Assembly (NCBI RefSeq): GCF_052857255.1
Contig: NC_135500.1
Span: 101,641,394-101,705,393, forward strand
Source: Amblyomma americanum
Lineage: Eukaryota > Arthropoda > Arachnida > Ixodida > Ixodidae
Length of the DNA stretch: 64,000 nt
Direction: 5' to 3'
This document shows positions 20,564-29,094 of the stretch, one piece after another (position 1 is the stretch's first letter; the number at the start of each line of letters is the position of its first letter). The notes under the pieces were generated by a model. That model was not told the origin of the DNA. It worked only from the letters and a program-made list of their open reading frames with translations, and did no database searches. Position numbers and translations under genes: made by a program.

Positions 20564-22031
20564 CTATTTCTGTAGGGTCGGACGAGAGGAGGCACGAGGC
20601 CTCCTTGGCCGGCCAGCGCAAATGTCCGAGTCCGTAGTTGACGCATGCGGATGCTTTAAGCTCGAACTCAAATCGACCACCTCAACATTCGAATACAGGG
20701 TACAAGTGCCGGTGCTAATCCTCGATGTAGAAGAGGACGGCGACTGCACAGGTTCCGCATCAGGAGGTGGCCTTGGCTCCTGCTCAAGCGAAATATTTGT
20801 CCCGTCACTAAACCTCGATGACGAAGCAGATGCCGACGGCGGCTTCGGCTCCTGCCCAGGCAAGATGACAGTCTCGTCAATGACGAAGTTGACTGAAGAA
20901 GATGAGGACGCCAAGCTGCTCTCGTCACCGTCGGTCTCAGATATGTTAGCGTTGATTCTCAAAGCCGCAACGCTGGCTGCGGGCTGCCGCGCGGGCTCCG
21001 AGAGCGGCTTGTCCCGAGCATCAGACTTTCAGGGGCCCAATGGGCTTCGTAGCGGCAGGTACACTTGGAGAGACTGAGGCTGACAGAGCAGGCGCATTTA
21101 CTGTCGGCTTGCTAGGTGCATCACTGGACGTTCAGCCGTAGGCACCTGTTCTTCCACACAGAAGCTCTGAGGCGCACCGGAACCACCCGCAACACCGCCG
21201 GTGCCGGAAACGCCGGGCTCCTTGGTGGCTTCATCGGCTGCCTGCGCGGCCAGCGGAGGTGCAGGTCGGGCCGCAGCCTCAGAGTAGGAGGGCTTGATCG
21301 TGCATGCCACCGTAGCGTGTGGATTACCACAACGTTGACACGGCAGCACACAACCCTGGCCTTGGTGCCCTAAGACCCCCGCAGAGGGCGCAGAACGGAG
21401 CCGTGCACTGTGCTCTATAGTGTGCAGTCGACCCACAACACCGACAGAGACGCTGCATACCTTTGTAGTCACATGTCAAGCGGTGGCCAGCGAGGTTGAT
21501 GTAGTTTGGCAAGAGCGACTCGGGCTTGATTTTAATTCTGACGTACCGAGTCCCGGTGGTGACAGTGGGACGCGACCCCATAGTCTTGGCAAGGGCATCA
21601 CATGGTGATCGAGCGGACAGAAAAAAAACAGTCACCTGAGTCACCTGCTGGCTCAGGGGAACGATGGCGACGCGTTCCTTGCCGATGAAGAGGCAGGACG
21701 CATAAACGATTGCAGCCATTGCGGCTCAACTCTTCACGGTTACTTGGTAATTGCGTCCACAGTAGTGGTGGACACAGTAAACTTCTTCCAGTCCAACTAC
21801 GGAGGCTGTCGCATCAGCGAAATCCTCCGGACTAGCCCCCTCAGGGACAACGACATCAAAGGCAAGAGCCTTTGTCGGTGGCTGGCTCATCATATTGAGG
21901 CGCCCGCCAGCCGAAGGACACGCGAACACAAGGTCCCGACCAGAGGTTGTACACCGGCCAACGCAAGCCGGCGGCCAGAATACACAGCCGGAACAAATGT
22001 GCTTGACATTTGCAAAAAAAACATCTGTCAA
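20564..22031 (-). pseudogene. ORF1 (nucleic-acid-binding, CCHC) of LINE C
   Basis: It starts near 22031-21890 with MMSQPPTKALAFDVVVPEGASPEDF. It then reads TRYVRIKIKPESLLPNYINLAG and a knuckle pair CRCCGSTAHYRAQC and CALCGG (about 21470-21400), then a low-complexity Ser/Pro/Glu tail (20962-20564). The order of an RRM-like region followed by CCHC knuckles fits an L1/Tx1-type ORF1. At least two frameshifts divide it. An intact copy would be about 490 codons. Confidence 0.7.
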
Positions 22032-22055
22032 GAAATCTGGCTATTGGTCTGCACA

Positions 22056-22495
22056 AATGAAACCTGAATCCGCTCTTTCTCTTCCCCCTCAGAAACCTCC
22101 CTCAAGTACAATTGTTTAACTTTCTTGCCCTCCCGTACTTTGAACGTTTTTATGAACAAATAGGTATACTCCGACACTTTTGGAATCCTGCCTTCAAAAC
22201 TAAATCAGTTGTTGCCAGAACCCTACATAAGGGACAGCCCCACATTGTCCCCAAATACTCAACCGAGTATGAGAAAGCACGTGGAGGTGGATATGTCTCT
22301 GAAATATTTAGTAGACTTCATGATCATGTTTTGTCCGCTACTTAAACCGCCTCACAACGGATGTCAAAATCTGTGATAATTTAAGCCCAAATGACGCAGA
22401 GAACACGTGATTTGCAGTTTTTTTCTTTTACACTGTGTATTTTTTACAATTTGTGTTTCAGTGTGCGTACACCTATGAAATTCTTATTGCCTTTA
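22056..22495. other. Interval between LINE C and the Gypsy element
   Basis: A 77-codon plus ORF (22112-22345) reads FNFLALPYFERFYEQIGILRHF, which looks protein-like, but I cannot assign it. The rest is AT-rich. It is part of the target DNA into which the LTR element inserted. Confidence 0.35.
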
Positions 22496-22500
22496 CTTTT

Positions 22501-22707
22501 TGTGATAACGTGATAACATGCCGATGCGTCCATTCTGTGTACCGCGTTGCAGACACGTGCCGATAAGATCATCGATTGTGTTATCGTGTGAGGTCATGTG
22601 ATTTTCGACGCCCTTTCCCACTTGACTATATATGTGCCCTGTTCTTATACGCTTTTGCTAATGAACGTTTGCCCCCGGCTTCGACGCCTCCTACTGTGAA
22701 CGTTACA
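22501..22707 (+). repeat. 5' LTR of the Gypsy element
   Basis: Starts TGTGATAACG and ends GAACGTTACA. It contains tatatatg (promoter-like) and a mutated polyadenylation signal, aatgaa, where the 3' LTR has aataaa. It aligns with 28763-28974 except for a 6-bp duplication in the latter and scattered substitutions. Confidence 0.9.
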
Positions 22708-22708
22708 G

Positions 22709-22724
22709 TGGGGACGAGGCACGG
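22709..22724 (+). promoter_or_regulatory. Probable primer-binding site region
   Basis: tggggacgaggcacgg follows the 5' LTR after one base. Position and TGG start fit a tRNA primer site. I cannot name the tRNA. Confidence 0.5.
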
Positions 22725-22764
22725 TCTAACCCTGCGAGGGGAGGACGGACATTGTTCGGGAGAT

Positions 22765-23739
22765 TGCTTTCGGCAGTCGCGTCGGCGAGTTTAAGCTAAA
22801 CGGGGATTTTTCATGGGAAGAATACGTGGAGCGCATCGAGTCGTGCTGCGCAGCGAACAAGCTGACGAGTGACACCGACAAGAGGGCAGCTTTACTGAGC
22901 TGTTGTGGGGAGGCGACGTACTCTCTGATAGCAACCCTCGTAAAACCTCAACGACCGCCAAGTGTCAAGTACCTAGTCATCGTCGACGCCGTGAAGGACC
23001 ACATCAATCCGAAGCCTTCAGAGTTGTACTCAAGGTACGTTTTCTCGAGGCGAGGCCAGCAGTACGACATATCAGTAGCTGACTACGTCGCATCCTTACG
23101 CAAGCTAGCTGAGAACTGCGGCTTTAGCAACAAACAGCTGCCCTTAGATGTAATGTTGTGTCGCCGCCTGGTATTCGGATTGAGGGACAGCGTTGTTCAG
23201 CAACGGCTGCTGACAGAAAAAACTTGACGTTCAAGAGTGCTTACGAGCTCGCAGCGAAAGCGGAAATAGCCGCTAAAGAGCAACGCGTAATGAGCAATCA
23301 TAAGCAGGCAGCTGTAGACATGACAGCAGAAGTGAGCACGCCCCCTAAAAACGAGCAGGAGGAAGAGAACCGCGTCAGAGCATCGCGTCAAGTTCCGGAC
23401 GAAAGGTGTTCCCGATGTGGCGGCAAGCACGAAGGGCATCGCTGCAAGTACCCGAACGCGATTTGTTTCAACTGCTCTAAAAAGGCGTCTAGCCAAGGCG
23501 TGTCGAAGAAAAAAATGCAAGTGCAGCATCAGCTGGAGACTGCATCCCCGCCGTGGCATACTGAGTACGACGCTCTACTCTGCATCAGTCAAGTAACGAA
23601 CTCTCCCAGATTTGTTGTCACCCTCAGCACTGGTGTTCAGAACGTACAGATTGAAGGCGACTCCGGAGCAGCTAGGTCAACTATCAGCCGCAAGGAATAT
23701 AAAAAACTGCAAGTCGCTAAATGTATTGGCCTGGAATAA
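22765..23739 (+). pseudogene. gag and protease of the Gypsy element
   Basis: Capsid-like gag: FKLNGDFSWEEYVERIESCCAAN, DKRAALLSCCGEATYSLI, YVASLRKLAENCGF (22776-23226). A frame change near 23220 is followed by LTFKSAYELAAKAEIAAKE. A zinc knuckle CSRCGGKHEGHRC and a broken second knuckle (CFNCSKKAS) lie at about 23408-23495. A protease motif GDSGAARSTIS (about 23656-23688) stands in place of the usual D[ST]GA. A stop at 23737 is followed by in-frame LLGRVWFKAL to about 23900, where the DNA transposon begins. No good gag ATG is visible, so the start is probably mutated. Confidence 0.8.
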
Positions 23740-23904
23740 TCAGATGCTCAGCTCGTCACCTGGCTGAAACAAGGCCTTGACATTCTGGGAAAAGTTAGGG
23801 TTCTCGTAGAATTCAGAGGGCGAAATTGCGAGTTGCCGCTAGTGGTAGTGAGAAATGACGACGGCACACTTCTAGGCCGTGTCTGGTTCAAGGCGTTAAG
23901 GGGA

Positions 23905-26565
23905 GATGCTACCCGGAGACACTTTTTTTAAAATACATAAGCTAGAGCAATGAAACTCTGGCTCCTTATAGAGTTTTTTATGCTGGTTTCAAATATATAT
24001 TTAGTTTTATTGCAAGTTTCATAGTTTTTGTTCTGTGCTATGACAAAGTGCAAAATATACGCCTTTTTGCCCCCCCTCTTTCCATCATTAAACTTTCATA
24101 ATTATGAACCACCCATGGTTCATATTCTTCCACATGCACTATAGAATGCCAAAAACTAAGTAAGAAGAGCACATAATATATCATATCCACATGAAAAATT
24201 TGTACTTGGGAAGTCTCCAATAACCCCAACCCCTATATCTGTTTACTTGAAATATGTGACATATATATAAATAATATTGACATTTAAATAAAATAATGGT
24301 ATTTCTCACACCTTAGAGAAAATGTGGGTAAAATTTCATCCAGATCCGAGCACTAGAAGTACCAAAATCAAGGTGGGCAAAGTCAAAAACGTGCCAGAAA
24401 TTGCATTTTGAGAAAAACGACTTTGAAGGTTAGAATTAGAGTTTATTTACAAAAGAAGGCCTGAAATGTGATTAAAATTGCACAAGAAAAGAGTCAAACT
24501 GTTCCTTCAGCAGCCACTGCCACTAAAATGAGCCAGCACCATAGGTTTCTCCCTCACGGCGCTTGCACGCAGAGTCGTCGGCACGAGACTTATTTCTCAG
24601 CATGCACCGACGCGCTCTCGACTCTGCTGTCTGTTTGGCAGACATCTTTTTCTGGCGCATGCTGTCTCTTGATGAGCCTAGTCCAACTAAATCTTGAGGT
24701 GGAAGCACGCCCAGCTCTTCCAGTACACGCTCAAAACTAGAATGCCCTCTGTTGAACCAGAGAACTGCCAAAGCAGTGGCCATCTCCACCACAAACCTCG
24801 AAGCAAACCGTGTTTTAGGACAGAGAAGCCATATTTTGCTATTTAGTGACTCCGCTGCATTCTGAGTTTTGCCCTGAACACAGCGGGCCAGCAGCTTCTC
24901 ATCGGTAAGCCTCTTATATATAGGAAGTATAGCTTTCCCCTGGGCTTTTGTGAGCAGGGGTGTGTGGGCTGGTGCAGCTTCACCTAAGGCTTCGGCACGC
25001 CTATGCTTGCACCAGGATGCTGGTCCATCTGGGCAATATTTATGGCTGCTCGCACCATCTGATGAGCAAGAATGAAAGTAGGAAGCCCAAATCGCCTGGT
25101 GCATTCCTTTCACACTGCCCCTGTTGCTTGTGATAGCCACCTGATAATAAGTAGTCAACCTCTGAATGGCAGGTTCCTTCAGCTTCTCCCCTCTTGGGAG
25201 TGGCTCTTTCAGCTTGCGAAGAGCAGTCCCAAGGCGCTTCGCCACATGATTGGTGCAGTCCTCTTTCTCAATGGCACCACCATAAACATTTGCTTCGACA
25301 ACAGCAGCGTAGGCTTTCGAGTCACCATCACTCAGGAATTTTTTAAACTGCAATGGTGTGTCGTAGGATTGGCTCCTTCGCCATATCCGCACTGCAGCTT
25401 CAGCTTCCATCGCATGGGATGAACAATCAACATTTCGTTCGCATACAGGGCCATGAAAAGCTTGCCAAATGTCTTCATTTGGCAGGGCCTTGTGTCTGCT
25501 GCACGCTAGGCAGAAGTTGGACAGGACTTCAAAGTCCAAACAAAGTCCAGTGTCAAGGGACACAACAGTTCCAATTCCATTGTGGCTTTTATGGCCTCGT
25601 TTGTGCCATGTGCCATCATACATAACGGCAATTTCATCGCCGCCTGCTTCACTGTGTGTGATCTGTCTGGACCGCGCAAGATTTTCGGACACGGCACTCA
25701 TTGCCGCATCACGAACTTTCCGGGTGATTGCAGAAAATGATTTGTGGTGCATTGGCTTTTGCAGGCCAAGAACTGCAGAAAATCGAACTAACTGCTCGTA
25801 GCCCATCCCCACCGAGCGCGCTGCCACAACAGTTTTCACATTGACAGCGAAGGCATCGCGCGAGCTCCCGCTGTCATAGGCTCTGCTTGCCCTCGGTCCG
25901 TCGCCTGCCACACTCGAGCTGGCCTTCCCGCCTGAAGAAACTCGCCGCGATGTGTACGTCGCCGAGAGAACACTTTCGGGGCACGCACTGTTCTCGCAGC
26001 GTAGCTCAAGGTACGACGCAAGTCCTTTGCGTTTGTCGGCCGATTCGCAGACGCGCATTTCCGAACGTCGGCACGTCGGACAAACCGCACCGCGCGCAAG
26101 AAGGCTCAGTGCCGTCAGGTCCGTGAGCACAGACGACTCCTCATCTTGCACTCTTTCTTTGTCGTCAAAGAGTCCAATCTTCTTTTGCGATGCACTGACG
26201 TACTCCAACGCCGCGTCGAACTCGCCGGATGAAACGGCGTCGCTGTCGCTAGGCCTCGCGGCCGCGGGTTCACTTGCCGTTGGGCGAGTCTTCACCGTCG
26301 ATTTTCGTCGCCGTCCTCTAAATTTATGCTTGGATGCATGCTTCACTGGCCGGTGACTACGCCTGCTACTGCCGCCTTCATCCATAACGAATATAAATTT
26401 GAAAAATGAACGTCGTTTGGCTACGCAGCTCGGAGAGAGAATGGACCCAGCAAGTAGGCTTCGCCACACGCAAGTGCGCAGCGGCCAATGGCGATCCCCG
26501 ATCCGCACCACGTGATTTAAAAACCAGTCACAGCTCTCAAAAAACTCGGCACGCGCATGCCTTTT
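23905..26565 (-). mobile_element. Mutator-like DNA transposon inserted in the Gypsy element
   Basis: The insert carries one long transposase ORF (24523-26385, minus) plus about 620 bp of AT-rich 3' flank and about 180 bp of 5' flank. Its edges are inferred from where Gypsy coding stops (WFKALR, about 23900) and resumes (LAPGLFKCVMD, about 26582). I could not define terminal inverted repeats or a target duplication by eye. The left edge reads ggggagatgctacccggaga, and no clear mirror image was seen at the right edge. The coordinates may be off by a few tens of bases. Confidence 0.7.
24523..26385 (-). CDS. Mutator-like transposase, 620 aa, intact ORF
   Basis: A DDE-type DNA transposase that would excise and integrate its own element in the nucleus. 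Basic N-terminus (residues 8-30, RR/KR-rich, possible nuclear signal), then a possible zinc ribbon with CPTC (102-105), C113, C130 and C135. The catalytic core has MYDGTWHKRGH (D257), FLSDGDSKAY (D353 or D355) and KTQNAAESLNS (E512). The blocks NHVAKRLGTALRKL and ASYFHSCSSDG are as in arthropod and cnidarian 'Mutator-like transposase domain' proteins. I chose Met at 26385 (MDEGGSS) over the upstream Met at 26511, because the upstream 42 codons look like untranslated DNA. There is no stop or frameshift, unlike every neighbour. Family assignment is from recalled motifs. Confidence 0.8.
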   Translation of the reverse strand: MDEGGSSRRSHRPVKHASKHKFRGRRRKSTVKTRPTASEPAAARPSDSDAVSSGEFDAALEYVSASQKKIGLFDDKERVQDEESSVLTDLTALSLLARGAVCPTCRRSEMRVCESADKRKGLASYLELRCENSACPESVLSATYTSRRVSSGGKASSSVAGDGPRASRAYDSGSSRDAFAVNVKTVVAARSVGMGYEQLVRFSAVLGLQKPMHHKSFSAITRKVRDAAMSAVSENLARSRQITHSEAGGDEIAVMYDGTWHKRGHKSHNGIGTVVSLDTGLCLDFEVLSNFCLACSRHKALPNEDIWQAFHGPVCERNVDCSSHAMEAEAAVRIWRRSQSYDTPLQFKKFLSDGDSKAYAAVVEANVYGGAIEKEDCTNHVAKRLGTALRKLKEPLPRGEKLKEPAIQRLTTYYQVAITSNRGSVKGMHQAIWASYFHSCSSDGASSHKYCPDGPASWCKHRRAEALGEAAPAHTPLLTKAQGKAILPIYKRLTDEKLLARCVQGKTQNAAESLNSKIWLLCPKTRFASRFVVEMATALAVLWFNRGHSSFERVLEELGVLPPQDLVGLGSSRDSMRQKKMSAKQTAESRARRCMLRNKSRADDSACKRREGETYGAGSF

Positions 26566-26569
26566 ATTA

Positions 26570-27470
26570 TTATTTCTTGCATCTAGCTCCAGGTTTGTTC
26601 AAATGCGTAATGGACACAGTCCTCACGGGTTTACCGCAAGTAGGTGTGTACCTGGACGACATTCTGGTGGCCAGAAAAACCGCAGAAGAGCACAGCCGAA
26701 TGTTCGCCGAGGTTTGCGAACGAATTGTAAAAATAGTACTGCGGGTCCATTCGGCAAAGTGCGAGCTTTTTAAAGAAAGCATGGAATTCTTAGGCCGCAG
26801 GATAGACTCGTGTAGTATCTACGCGTCAAAAGCTGAGGTTGAAGAGATTCATCAAGTGCCTGTACCGAAAACCAAGAAAGAGCTGCAAGCATTTTTCGGC
26901 GTGGAGAACTTTTATAATCGTTTCTTGAAAGGCCGCCCCGAGGTCGCAGAAATTTTTTATCGTCTACTGGATACTAACGTAGCGTGGATGTGGCGTGAAG
27001 AACACCAGGAAGTGTTCGAAACCCTGAAGCAGCCTCTAACGTCCGAGTCGCTGCTGGTGCATTTTGATCCCAGCGCGCCTTTAGTTCTGTCATGCGATGC
27101 TTCACAGGTGGGAGTAGGAGCAGTCCTAGCGCACCGCGTCCCTCAAGGACGAGAAACCCATCGGGTATGCGTCAAGAACGTTAACAAAGACCGAACGGAA
27201 GTATGCCCAGATAGATCGATAGGCTTTAGCCATCCTTTTTGGCGTTCATCATTTCTATCAGTACCTGTGTGGAAGAAAGCTCTTTATTCTCAAAGATCAC
27301 AAACCGCTGCTTGGCATATTTTGACAAGAGAAGCAAATTCCAGCTGTATTGTCATCACGCATGCTCCGTTGGACGTTAATGCGGTCGGCTTATGATTACC
27401 GCCTTGACTATAGGAAAACGCAAGAGCATGCCAATGCTGACTGTTTAAGCAGGTTACCAGCAAAAGAGAC
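26570..27470 (+). pseudogene. RT palm (second half) and RNase H of the Gypsy element
   Basis: It reads LAPGLFKCVMDTVLTGLPQVGVYLDDILVARKTAEEH, so the YLDD catalytic motif is intact (about 26648-26659). FLGRRIDSCSIYASKAEV and KTKKELQAFFGVENFYNRF (RT connection) follow, then the RNase H start LVLSCDASQVGVGAVLAHR. After about 27140 the frame is disrupted. RNase H remnants resume near 27395 (YDYRLDYRKTQEHANADCLSRLP, the conserved NxxAD.LSR end). The fingers and palm block A are missing, lost at the DNA transposon junction. Confidence 0.85.
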
Positions 27471-28762
27471 GCAAGGTGAAATCAAAGCGCCGGGCGACGT
27501 CATTCTGCTAGAGGCAATGGAGTATCCCCCAGTGACTGTACAAGTGGCATCCTCTACCAGGAAAGATCCTCAACTGCTTCAAATGAAGGCGTGGATTATC
27601 TACTGCTGGATCAAGCACAATGTGCTATCAGAATATTCTGCCTACGGTGCGAGACGATATGAGCTATCCGTCGATCGCGACTGCGTCCTTTTGTTAAACC
27701 GAGTAGTGCTACCGGAGCAACCACGGAAGCGAATTCTTGGCATGATACATGCAAATCATCCAGGAATTACGGCCATGAAAGCTCTCTCGATGTCCTATGT
27801 TTGGTGGCCCAGAATTGACGCGTAGATTGAAGATTTCGTACGGCACTGCAAACCATGTTAAGAGAACAGTCAAAGTGATCCCAAGACACCTGTACATTTC
27901 TGTACGAAACCCGAAAAACCTTGGAGCAAGGTTCATATCGATTTTGCGGGGCCAGTGAAAGCCGTTAGTTTTCTTGTGGCAGTGAATGCGTTTTCGAACT
28001 GGGCTGAGATCTAGATAATGTCATCCCTTCAGTCTTCTTCAGTGATTGAAAGGTTGCGTAGAATGTTCGCATCGTAAGGTCTACCAGACCTTATAGTGTC
28101 TGACAATGACACTGCTTTCTCAAGCAAGGAATTTCAGGAATTTATACAGCTAAACGGCATCGTGTTTATGTAGACAGCGCCGTATTATATTTCAAGCAAT
28201 GGAAGAACAGAACGGACGGTTCGCGAGCTCAAGTGTGCATTCAAGAAGGAAAGACAAGGCACAGTGGCGTGTAAGGTTTCTCGCTTCACGTTCAAGCAGC
28301 ACTCCATCCCTCATTCTGAGACCGGAAAGGCACCAGCAGAGCTCATGTTGGTTCGGAACTTCCGCTCTGCTCTGTCAAGACTTCACCCCGACATGGAAAT
28401 CGGGGACTTGTGTCAACGTGTGCCGACAAAGGTGTTCGAGTGTGGGGATGCTGTGTACGTGAGAAATTTTAGCAGAGGGCCTACAAGGCTAGCCGCTCGG
28501 GTGTTACGCCGTCTAGGCCAAGTCATGTACGAAGTTAGACGGCTGAAGGAAATGTACATAGACGTAATCGGGGCCATCTGCGAAAGACATGGGTGTCGGA
28601 ACCGGCAACTCCAGCTAGTGCAACAGGTGATTGTTTCAGTCTCCCACCGACTCCAAGCGCAGAACCCGAACTACCCAGCGCTGAGGCGCCACTGGATCTT
28701 AGACGGTGTTCTCGTGAGCGACGACCTGTGCAGCGCTACGGCATTAACTGAGGGGGAAGGGA
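27471..28762 (+). pseudogene. Integrase of the Gypsy element
   Basis: HHCC zinc-binding region: MIHANHPGITAMKALSMSYVWWPRID...VRHCKPC, with stops within it. The catalytic D,D,E core is HIDFAGPV (about 27936), LIVSDNDTAFSSKEF (about 28095) and SSNGRTERTVRELK (about 28195). A C-terminal region with VFECGDAVYVRNFSRGP resembles the usual integrase C-terminus. In-frame stops occur at about 27823, 27860, 28012 and 28172, so no integrase is produced. Confidence 0.85.
28748..28762 (+). promoter_or_regulatory. Polypurine tract of the Gypsy element
   Basis: The purine run gagggggaaggga lies directly before the 3' LTR (TGTGATAACG at 28763), which is where plus-strand priming is expected. Confidence 0.75.
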
Positions 28763-28974
28763 TGTGATAACGTGATAACATGCCGATGCGGCAGTTCTGT
28801 GTACCGCGTTGCTACCACGTGCCGATAAGATCATTGAGTGTGTTATCGTGTGTGGTCATGTGACGTTCGACGCCCTTTCCTACTTGACTATATATGTGCT
28901 TTGGTCTTTTACGGTTTTGCTAATAAACGTTTGCCCCCGGCACGACGCGTCCAACTGTGAACGTTGACGTTACA
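28763..28974 (+). repeat. 3' LTR of the Gypsy element
   Basis: Begins TGTGATAACG, ends GACGTTACA, and has an intact aataaa at about 28922. It is followed by the target duplication ctttt. About 10% different from the 5' LTR by eye. Confidence 0.9.
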
Positions 28975-29094
28975 CTTTTCATTCGCCGATGTAGCTAGTG
29001 GGTGGTGGTGGTCAAAACATTTATTAATTATAGAGAGAGGTTTTGGGGGGCGTGACCTGAATGGTCACGCCCTTACAACCACTAGGTGGGATGC

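Larger units (their letters stand above)
17115..22055 (-). mobile_element. L1/Tx1-like LINE copy C, near full length
   Basis: On the minus strand it has ORF1 (about 22031-20564) followed by ORF2 (about 20453-17164) with AP endonuclease, RT and a C-terminal RVT-type zinc finger. The RT blocks PITLLNSDYTVLPKLLLRRL and LVSLDQENAFDFLWHEY, and the finger CDRLERWGVLRSSTCPNCPLPES, are like L1/Tx1-group LINEs. Clade naming is by recall. A second copy lies at 48421-51939 on the plus strand, and a 3' fragment at 859-1177. Frameshifts and stops are frequent. Confidence 0.8.
22496..28979 (+). mobile_element. Ty3/Gypsy LTR retrotransposon with nested DNA transposon
   Basis: Complete-ended element: target duplication ctttt (22496-22500 and 28975-28979), 5' LTR 22501-22707, gag and protease, truncated pol, integrase, PPT and 3' LTR 28763-28974. 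Pol order is protease-RT-RNase H-integrase, the usual Gypsy order. About 2.65 kb of antisense DNA transposon (about 23905-26565) separates protease from RT. The front half of RT is missing at that junction. Stops and frameshifts occur in every ORF. The LTRs differ at roughly 20 of about 207 positions by eye, so the element is old. Confidence 0.9.

Noticed and set aside
23940..26565. Terminal inverted repeats for the Mutator-like element
   Set aside because: ggggagatgc at the left and gcatctagctcc at the right are only loosely similar. The latter is probably Gypsy coding, so I did not annotate it.
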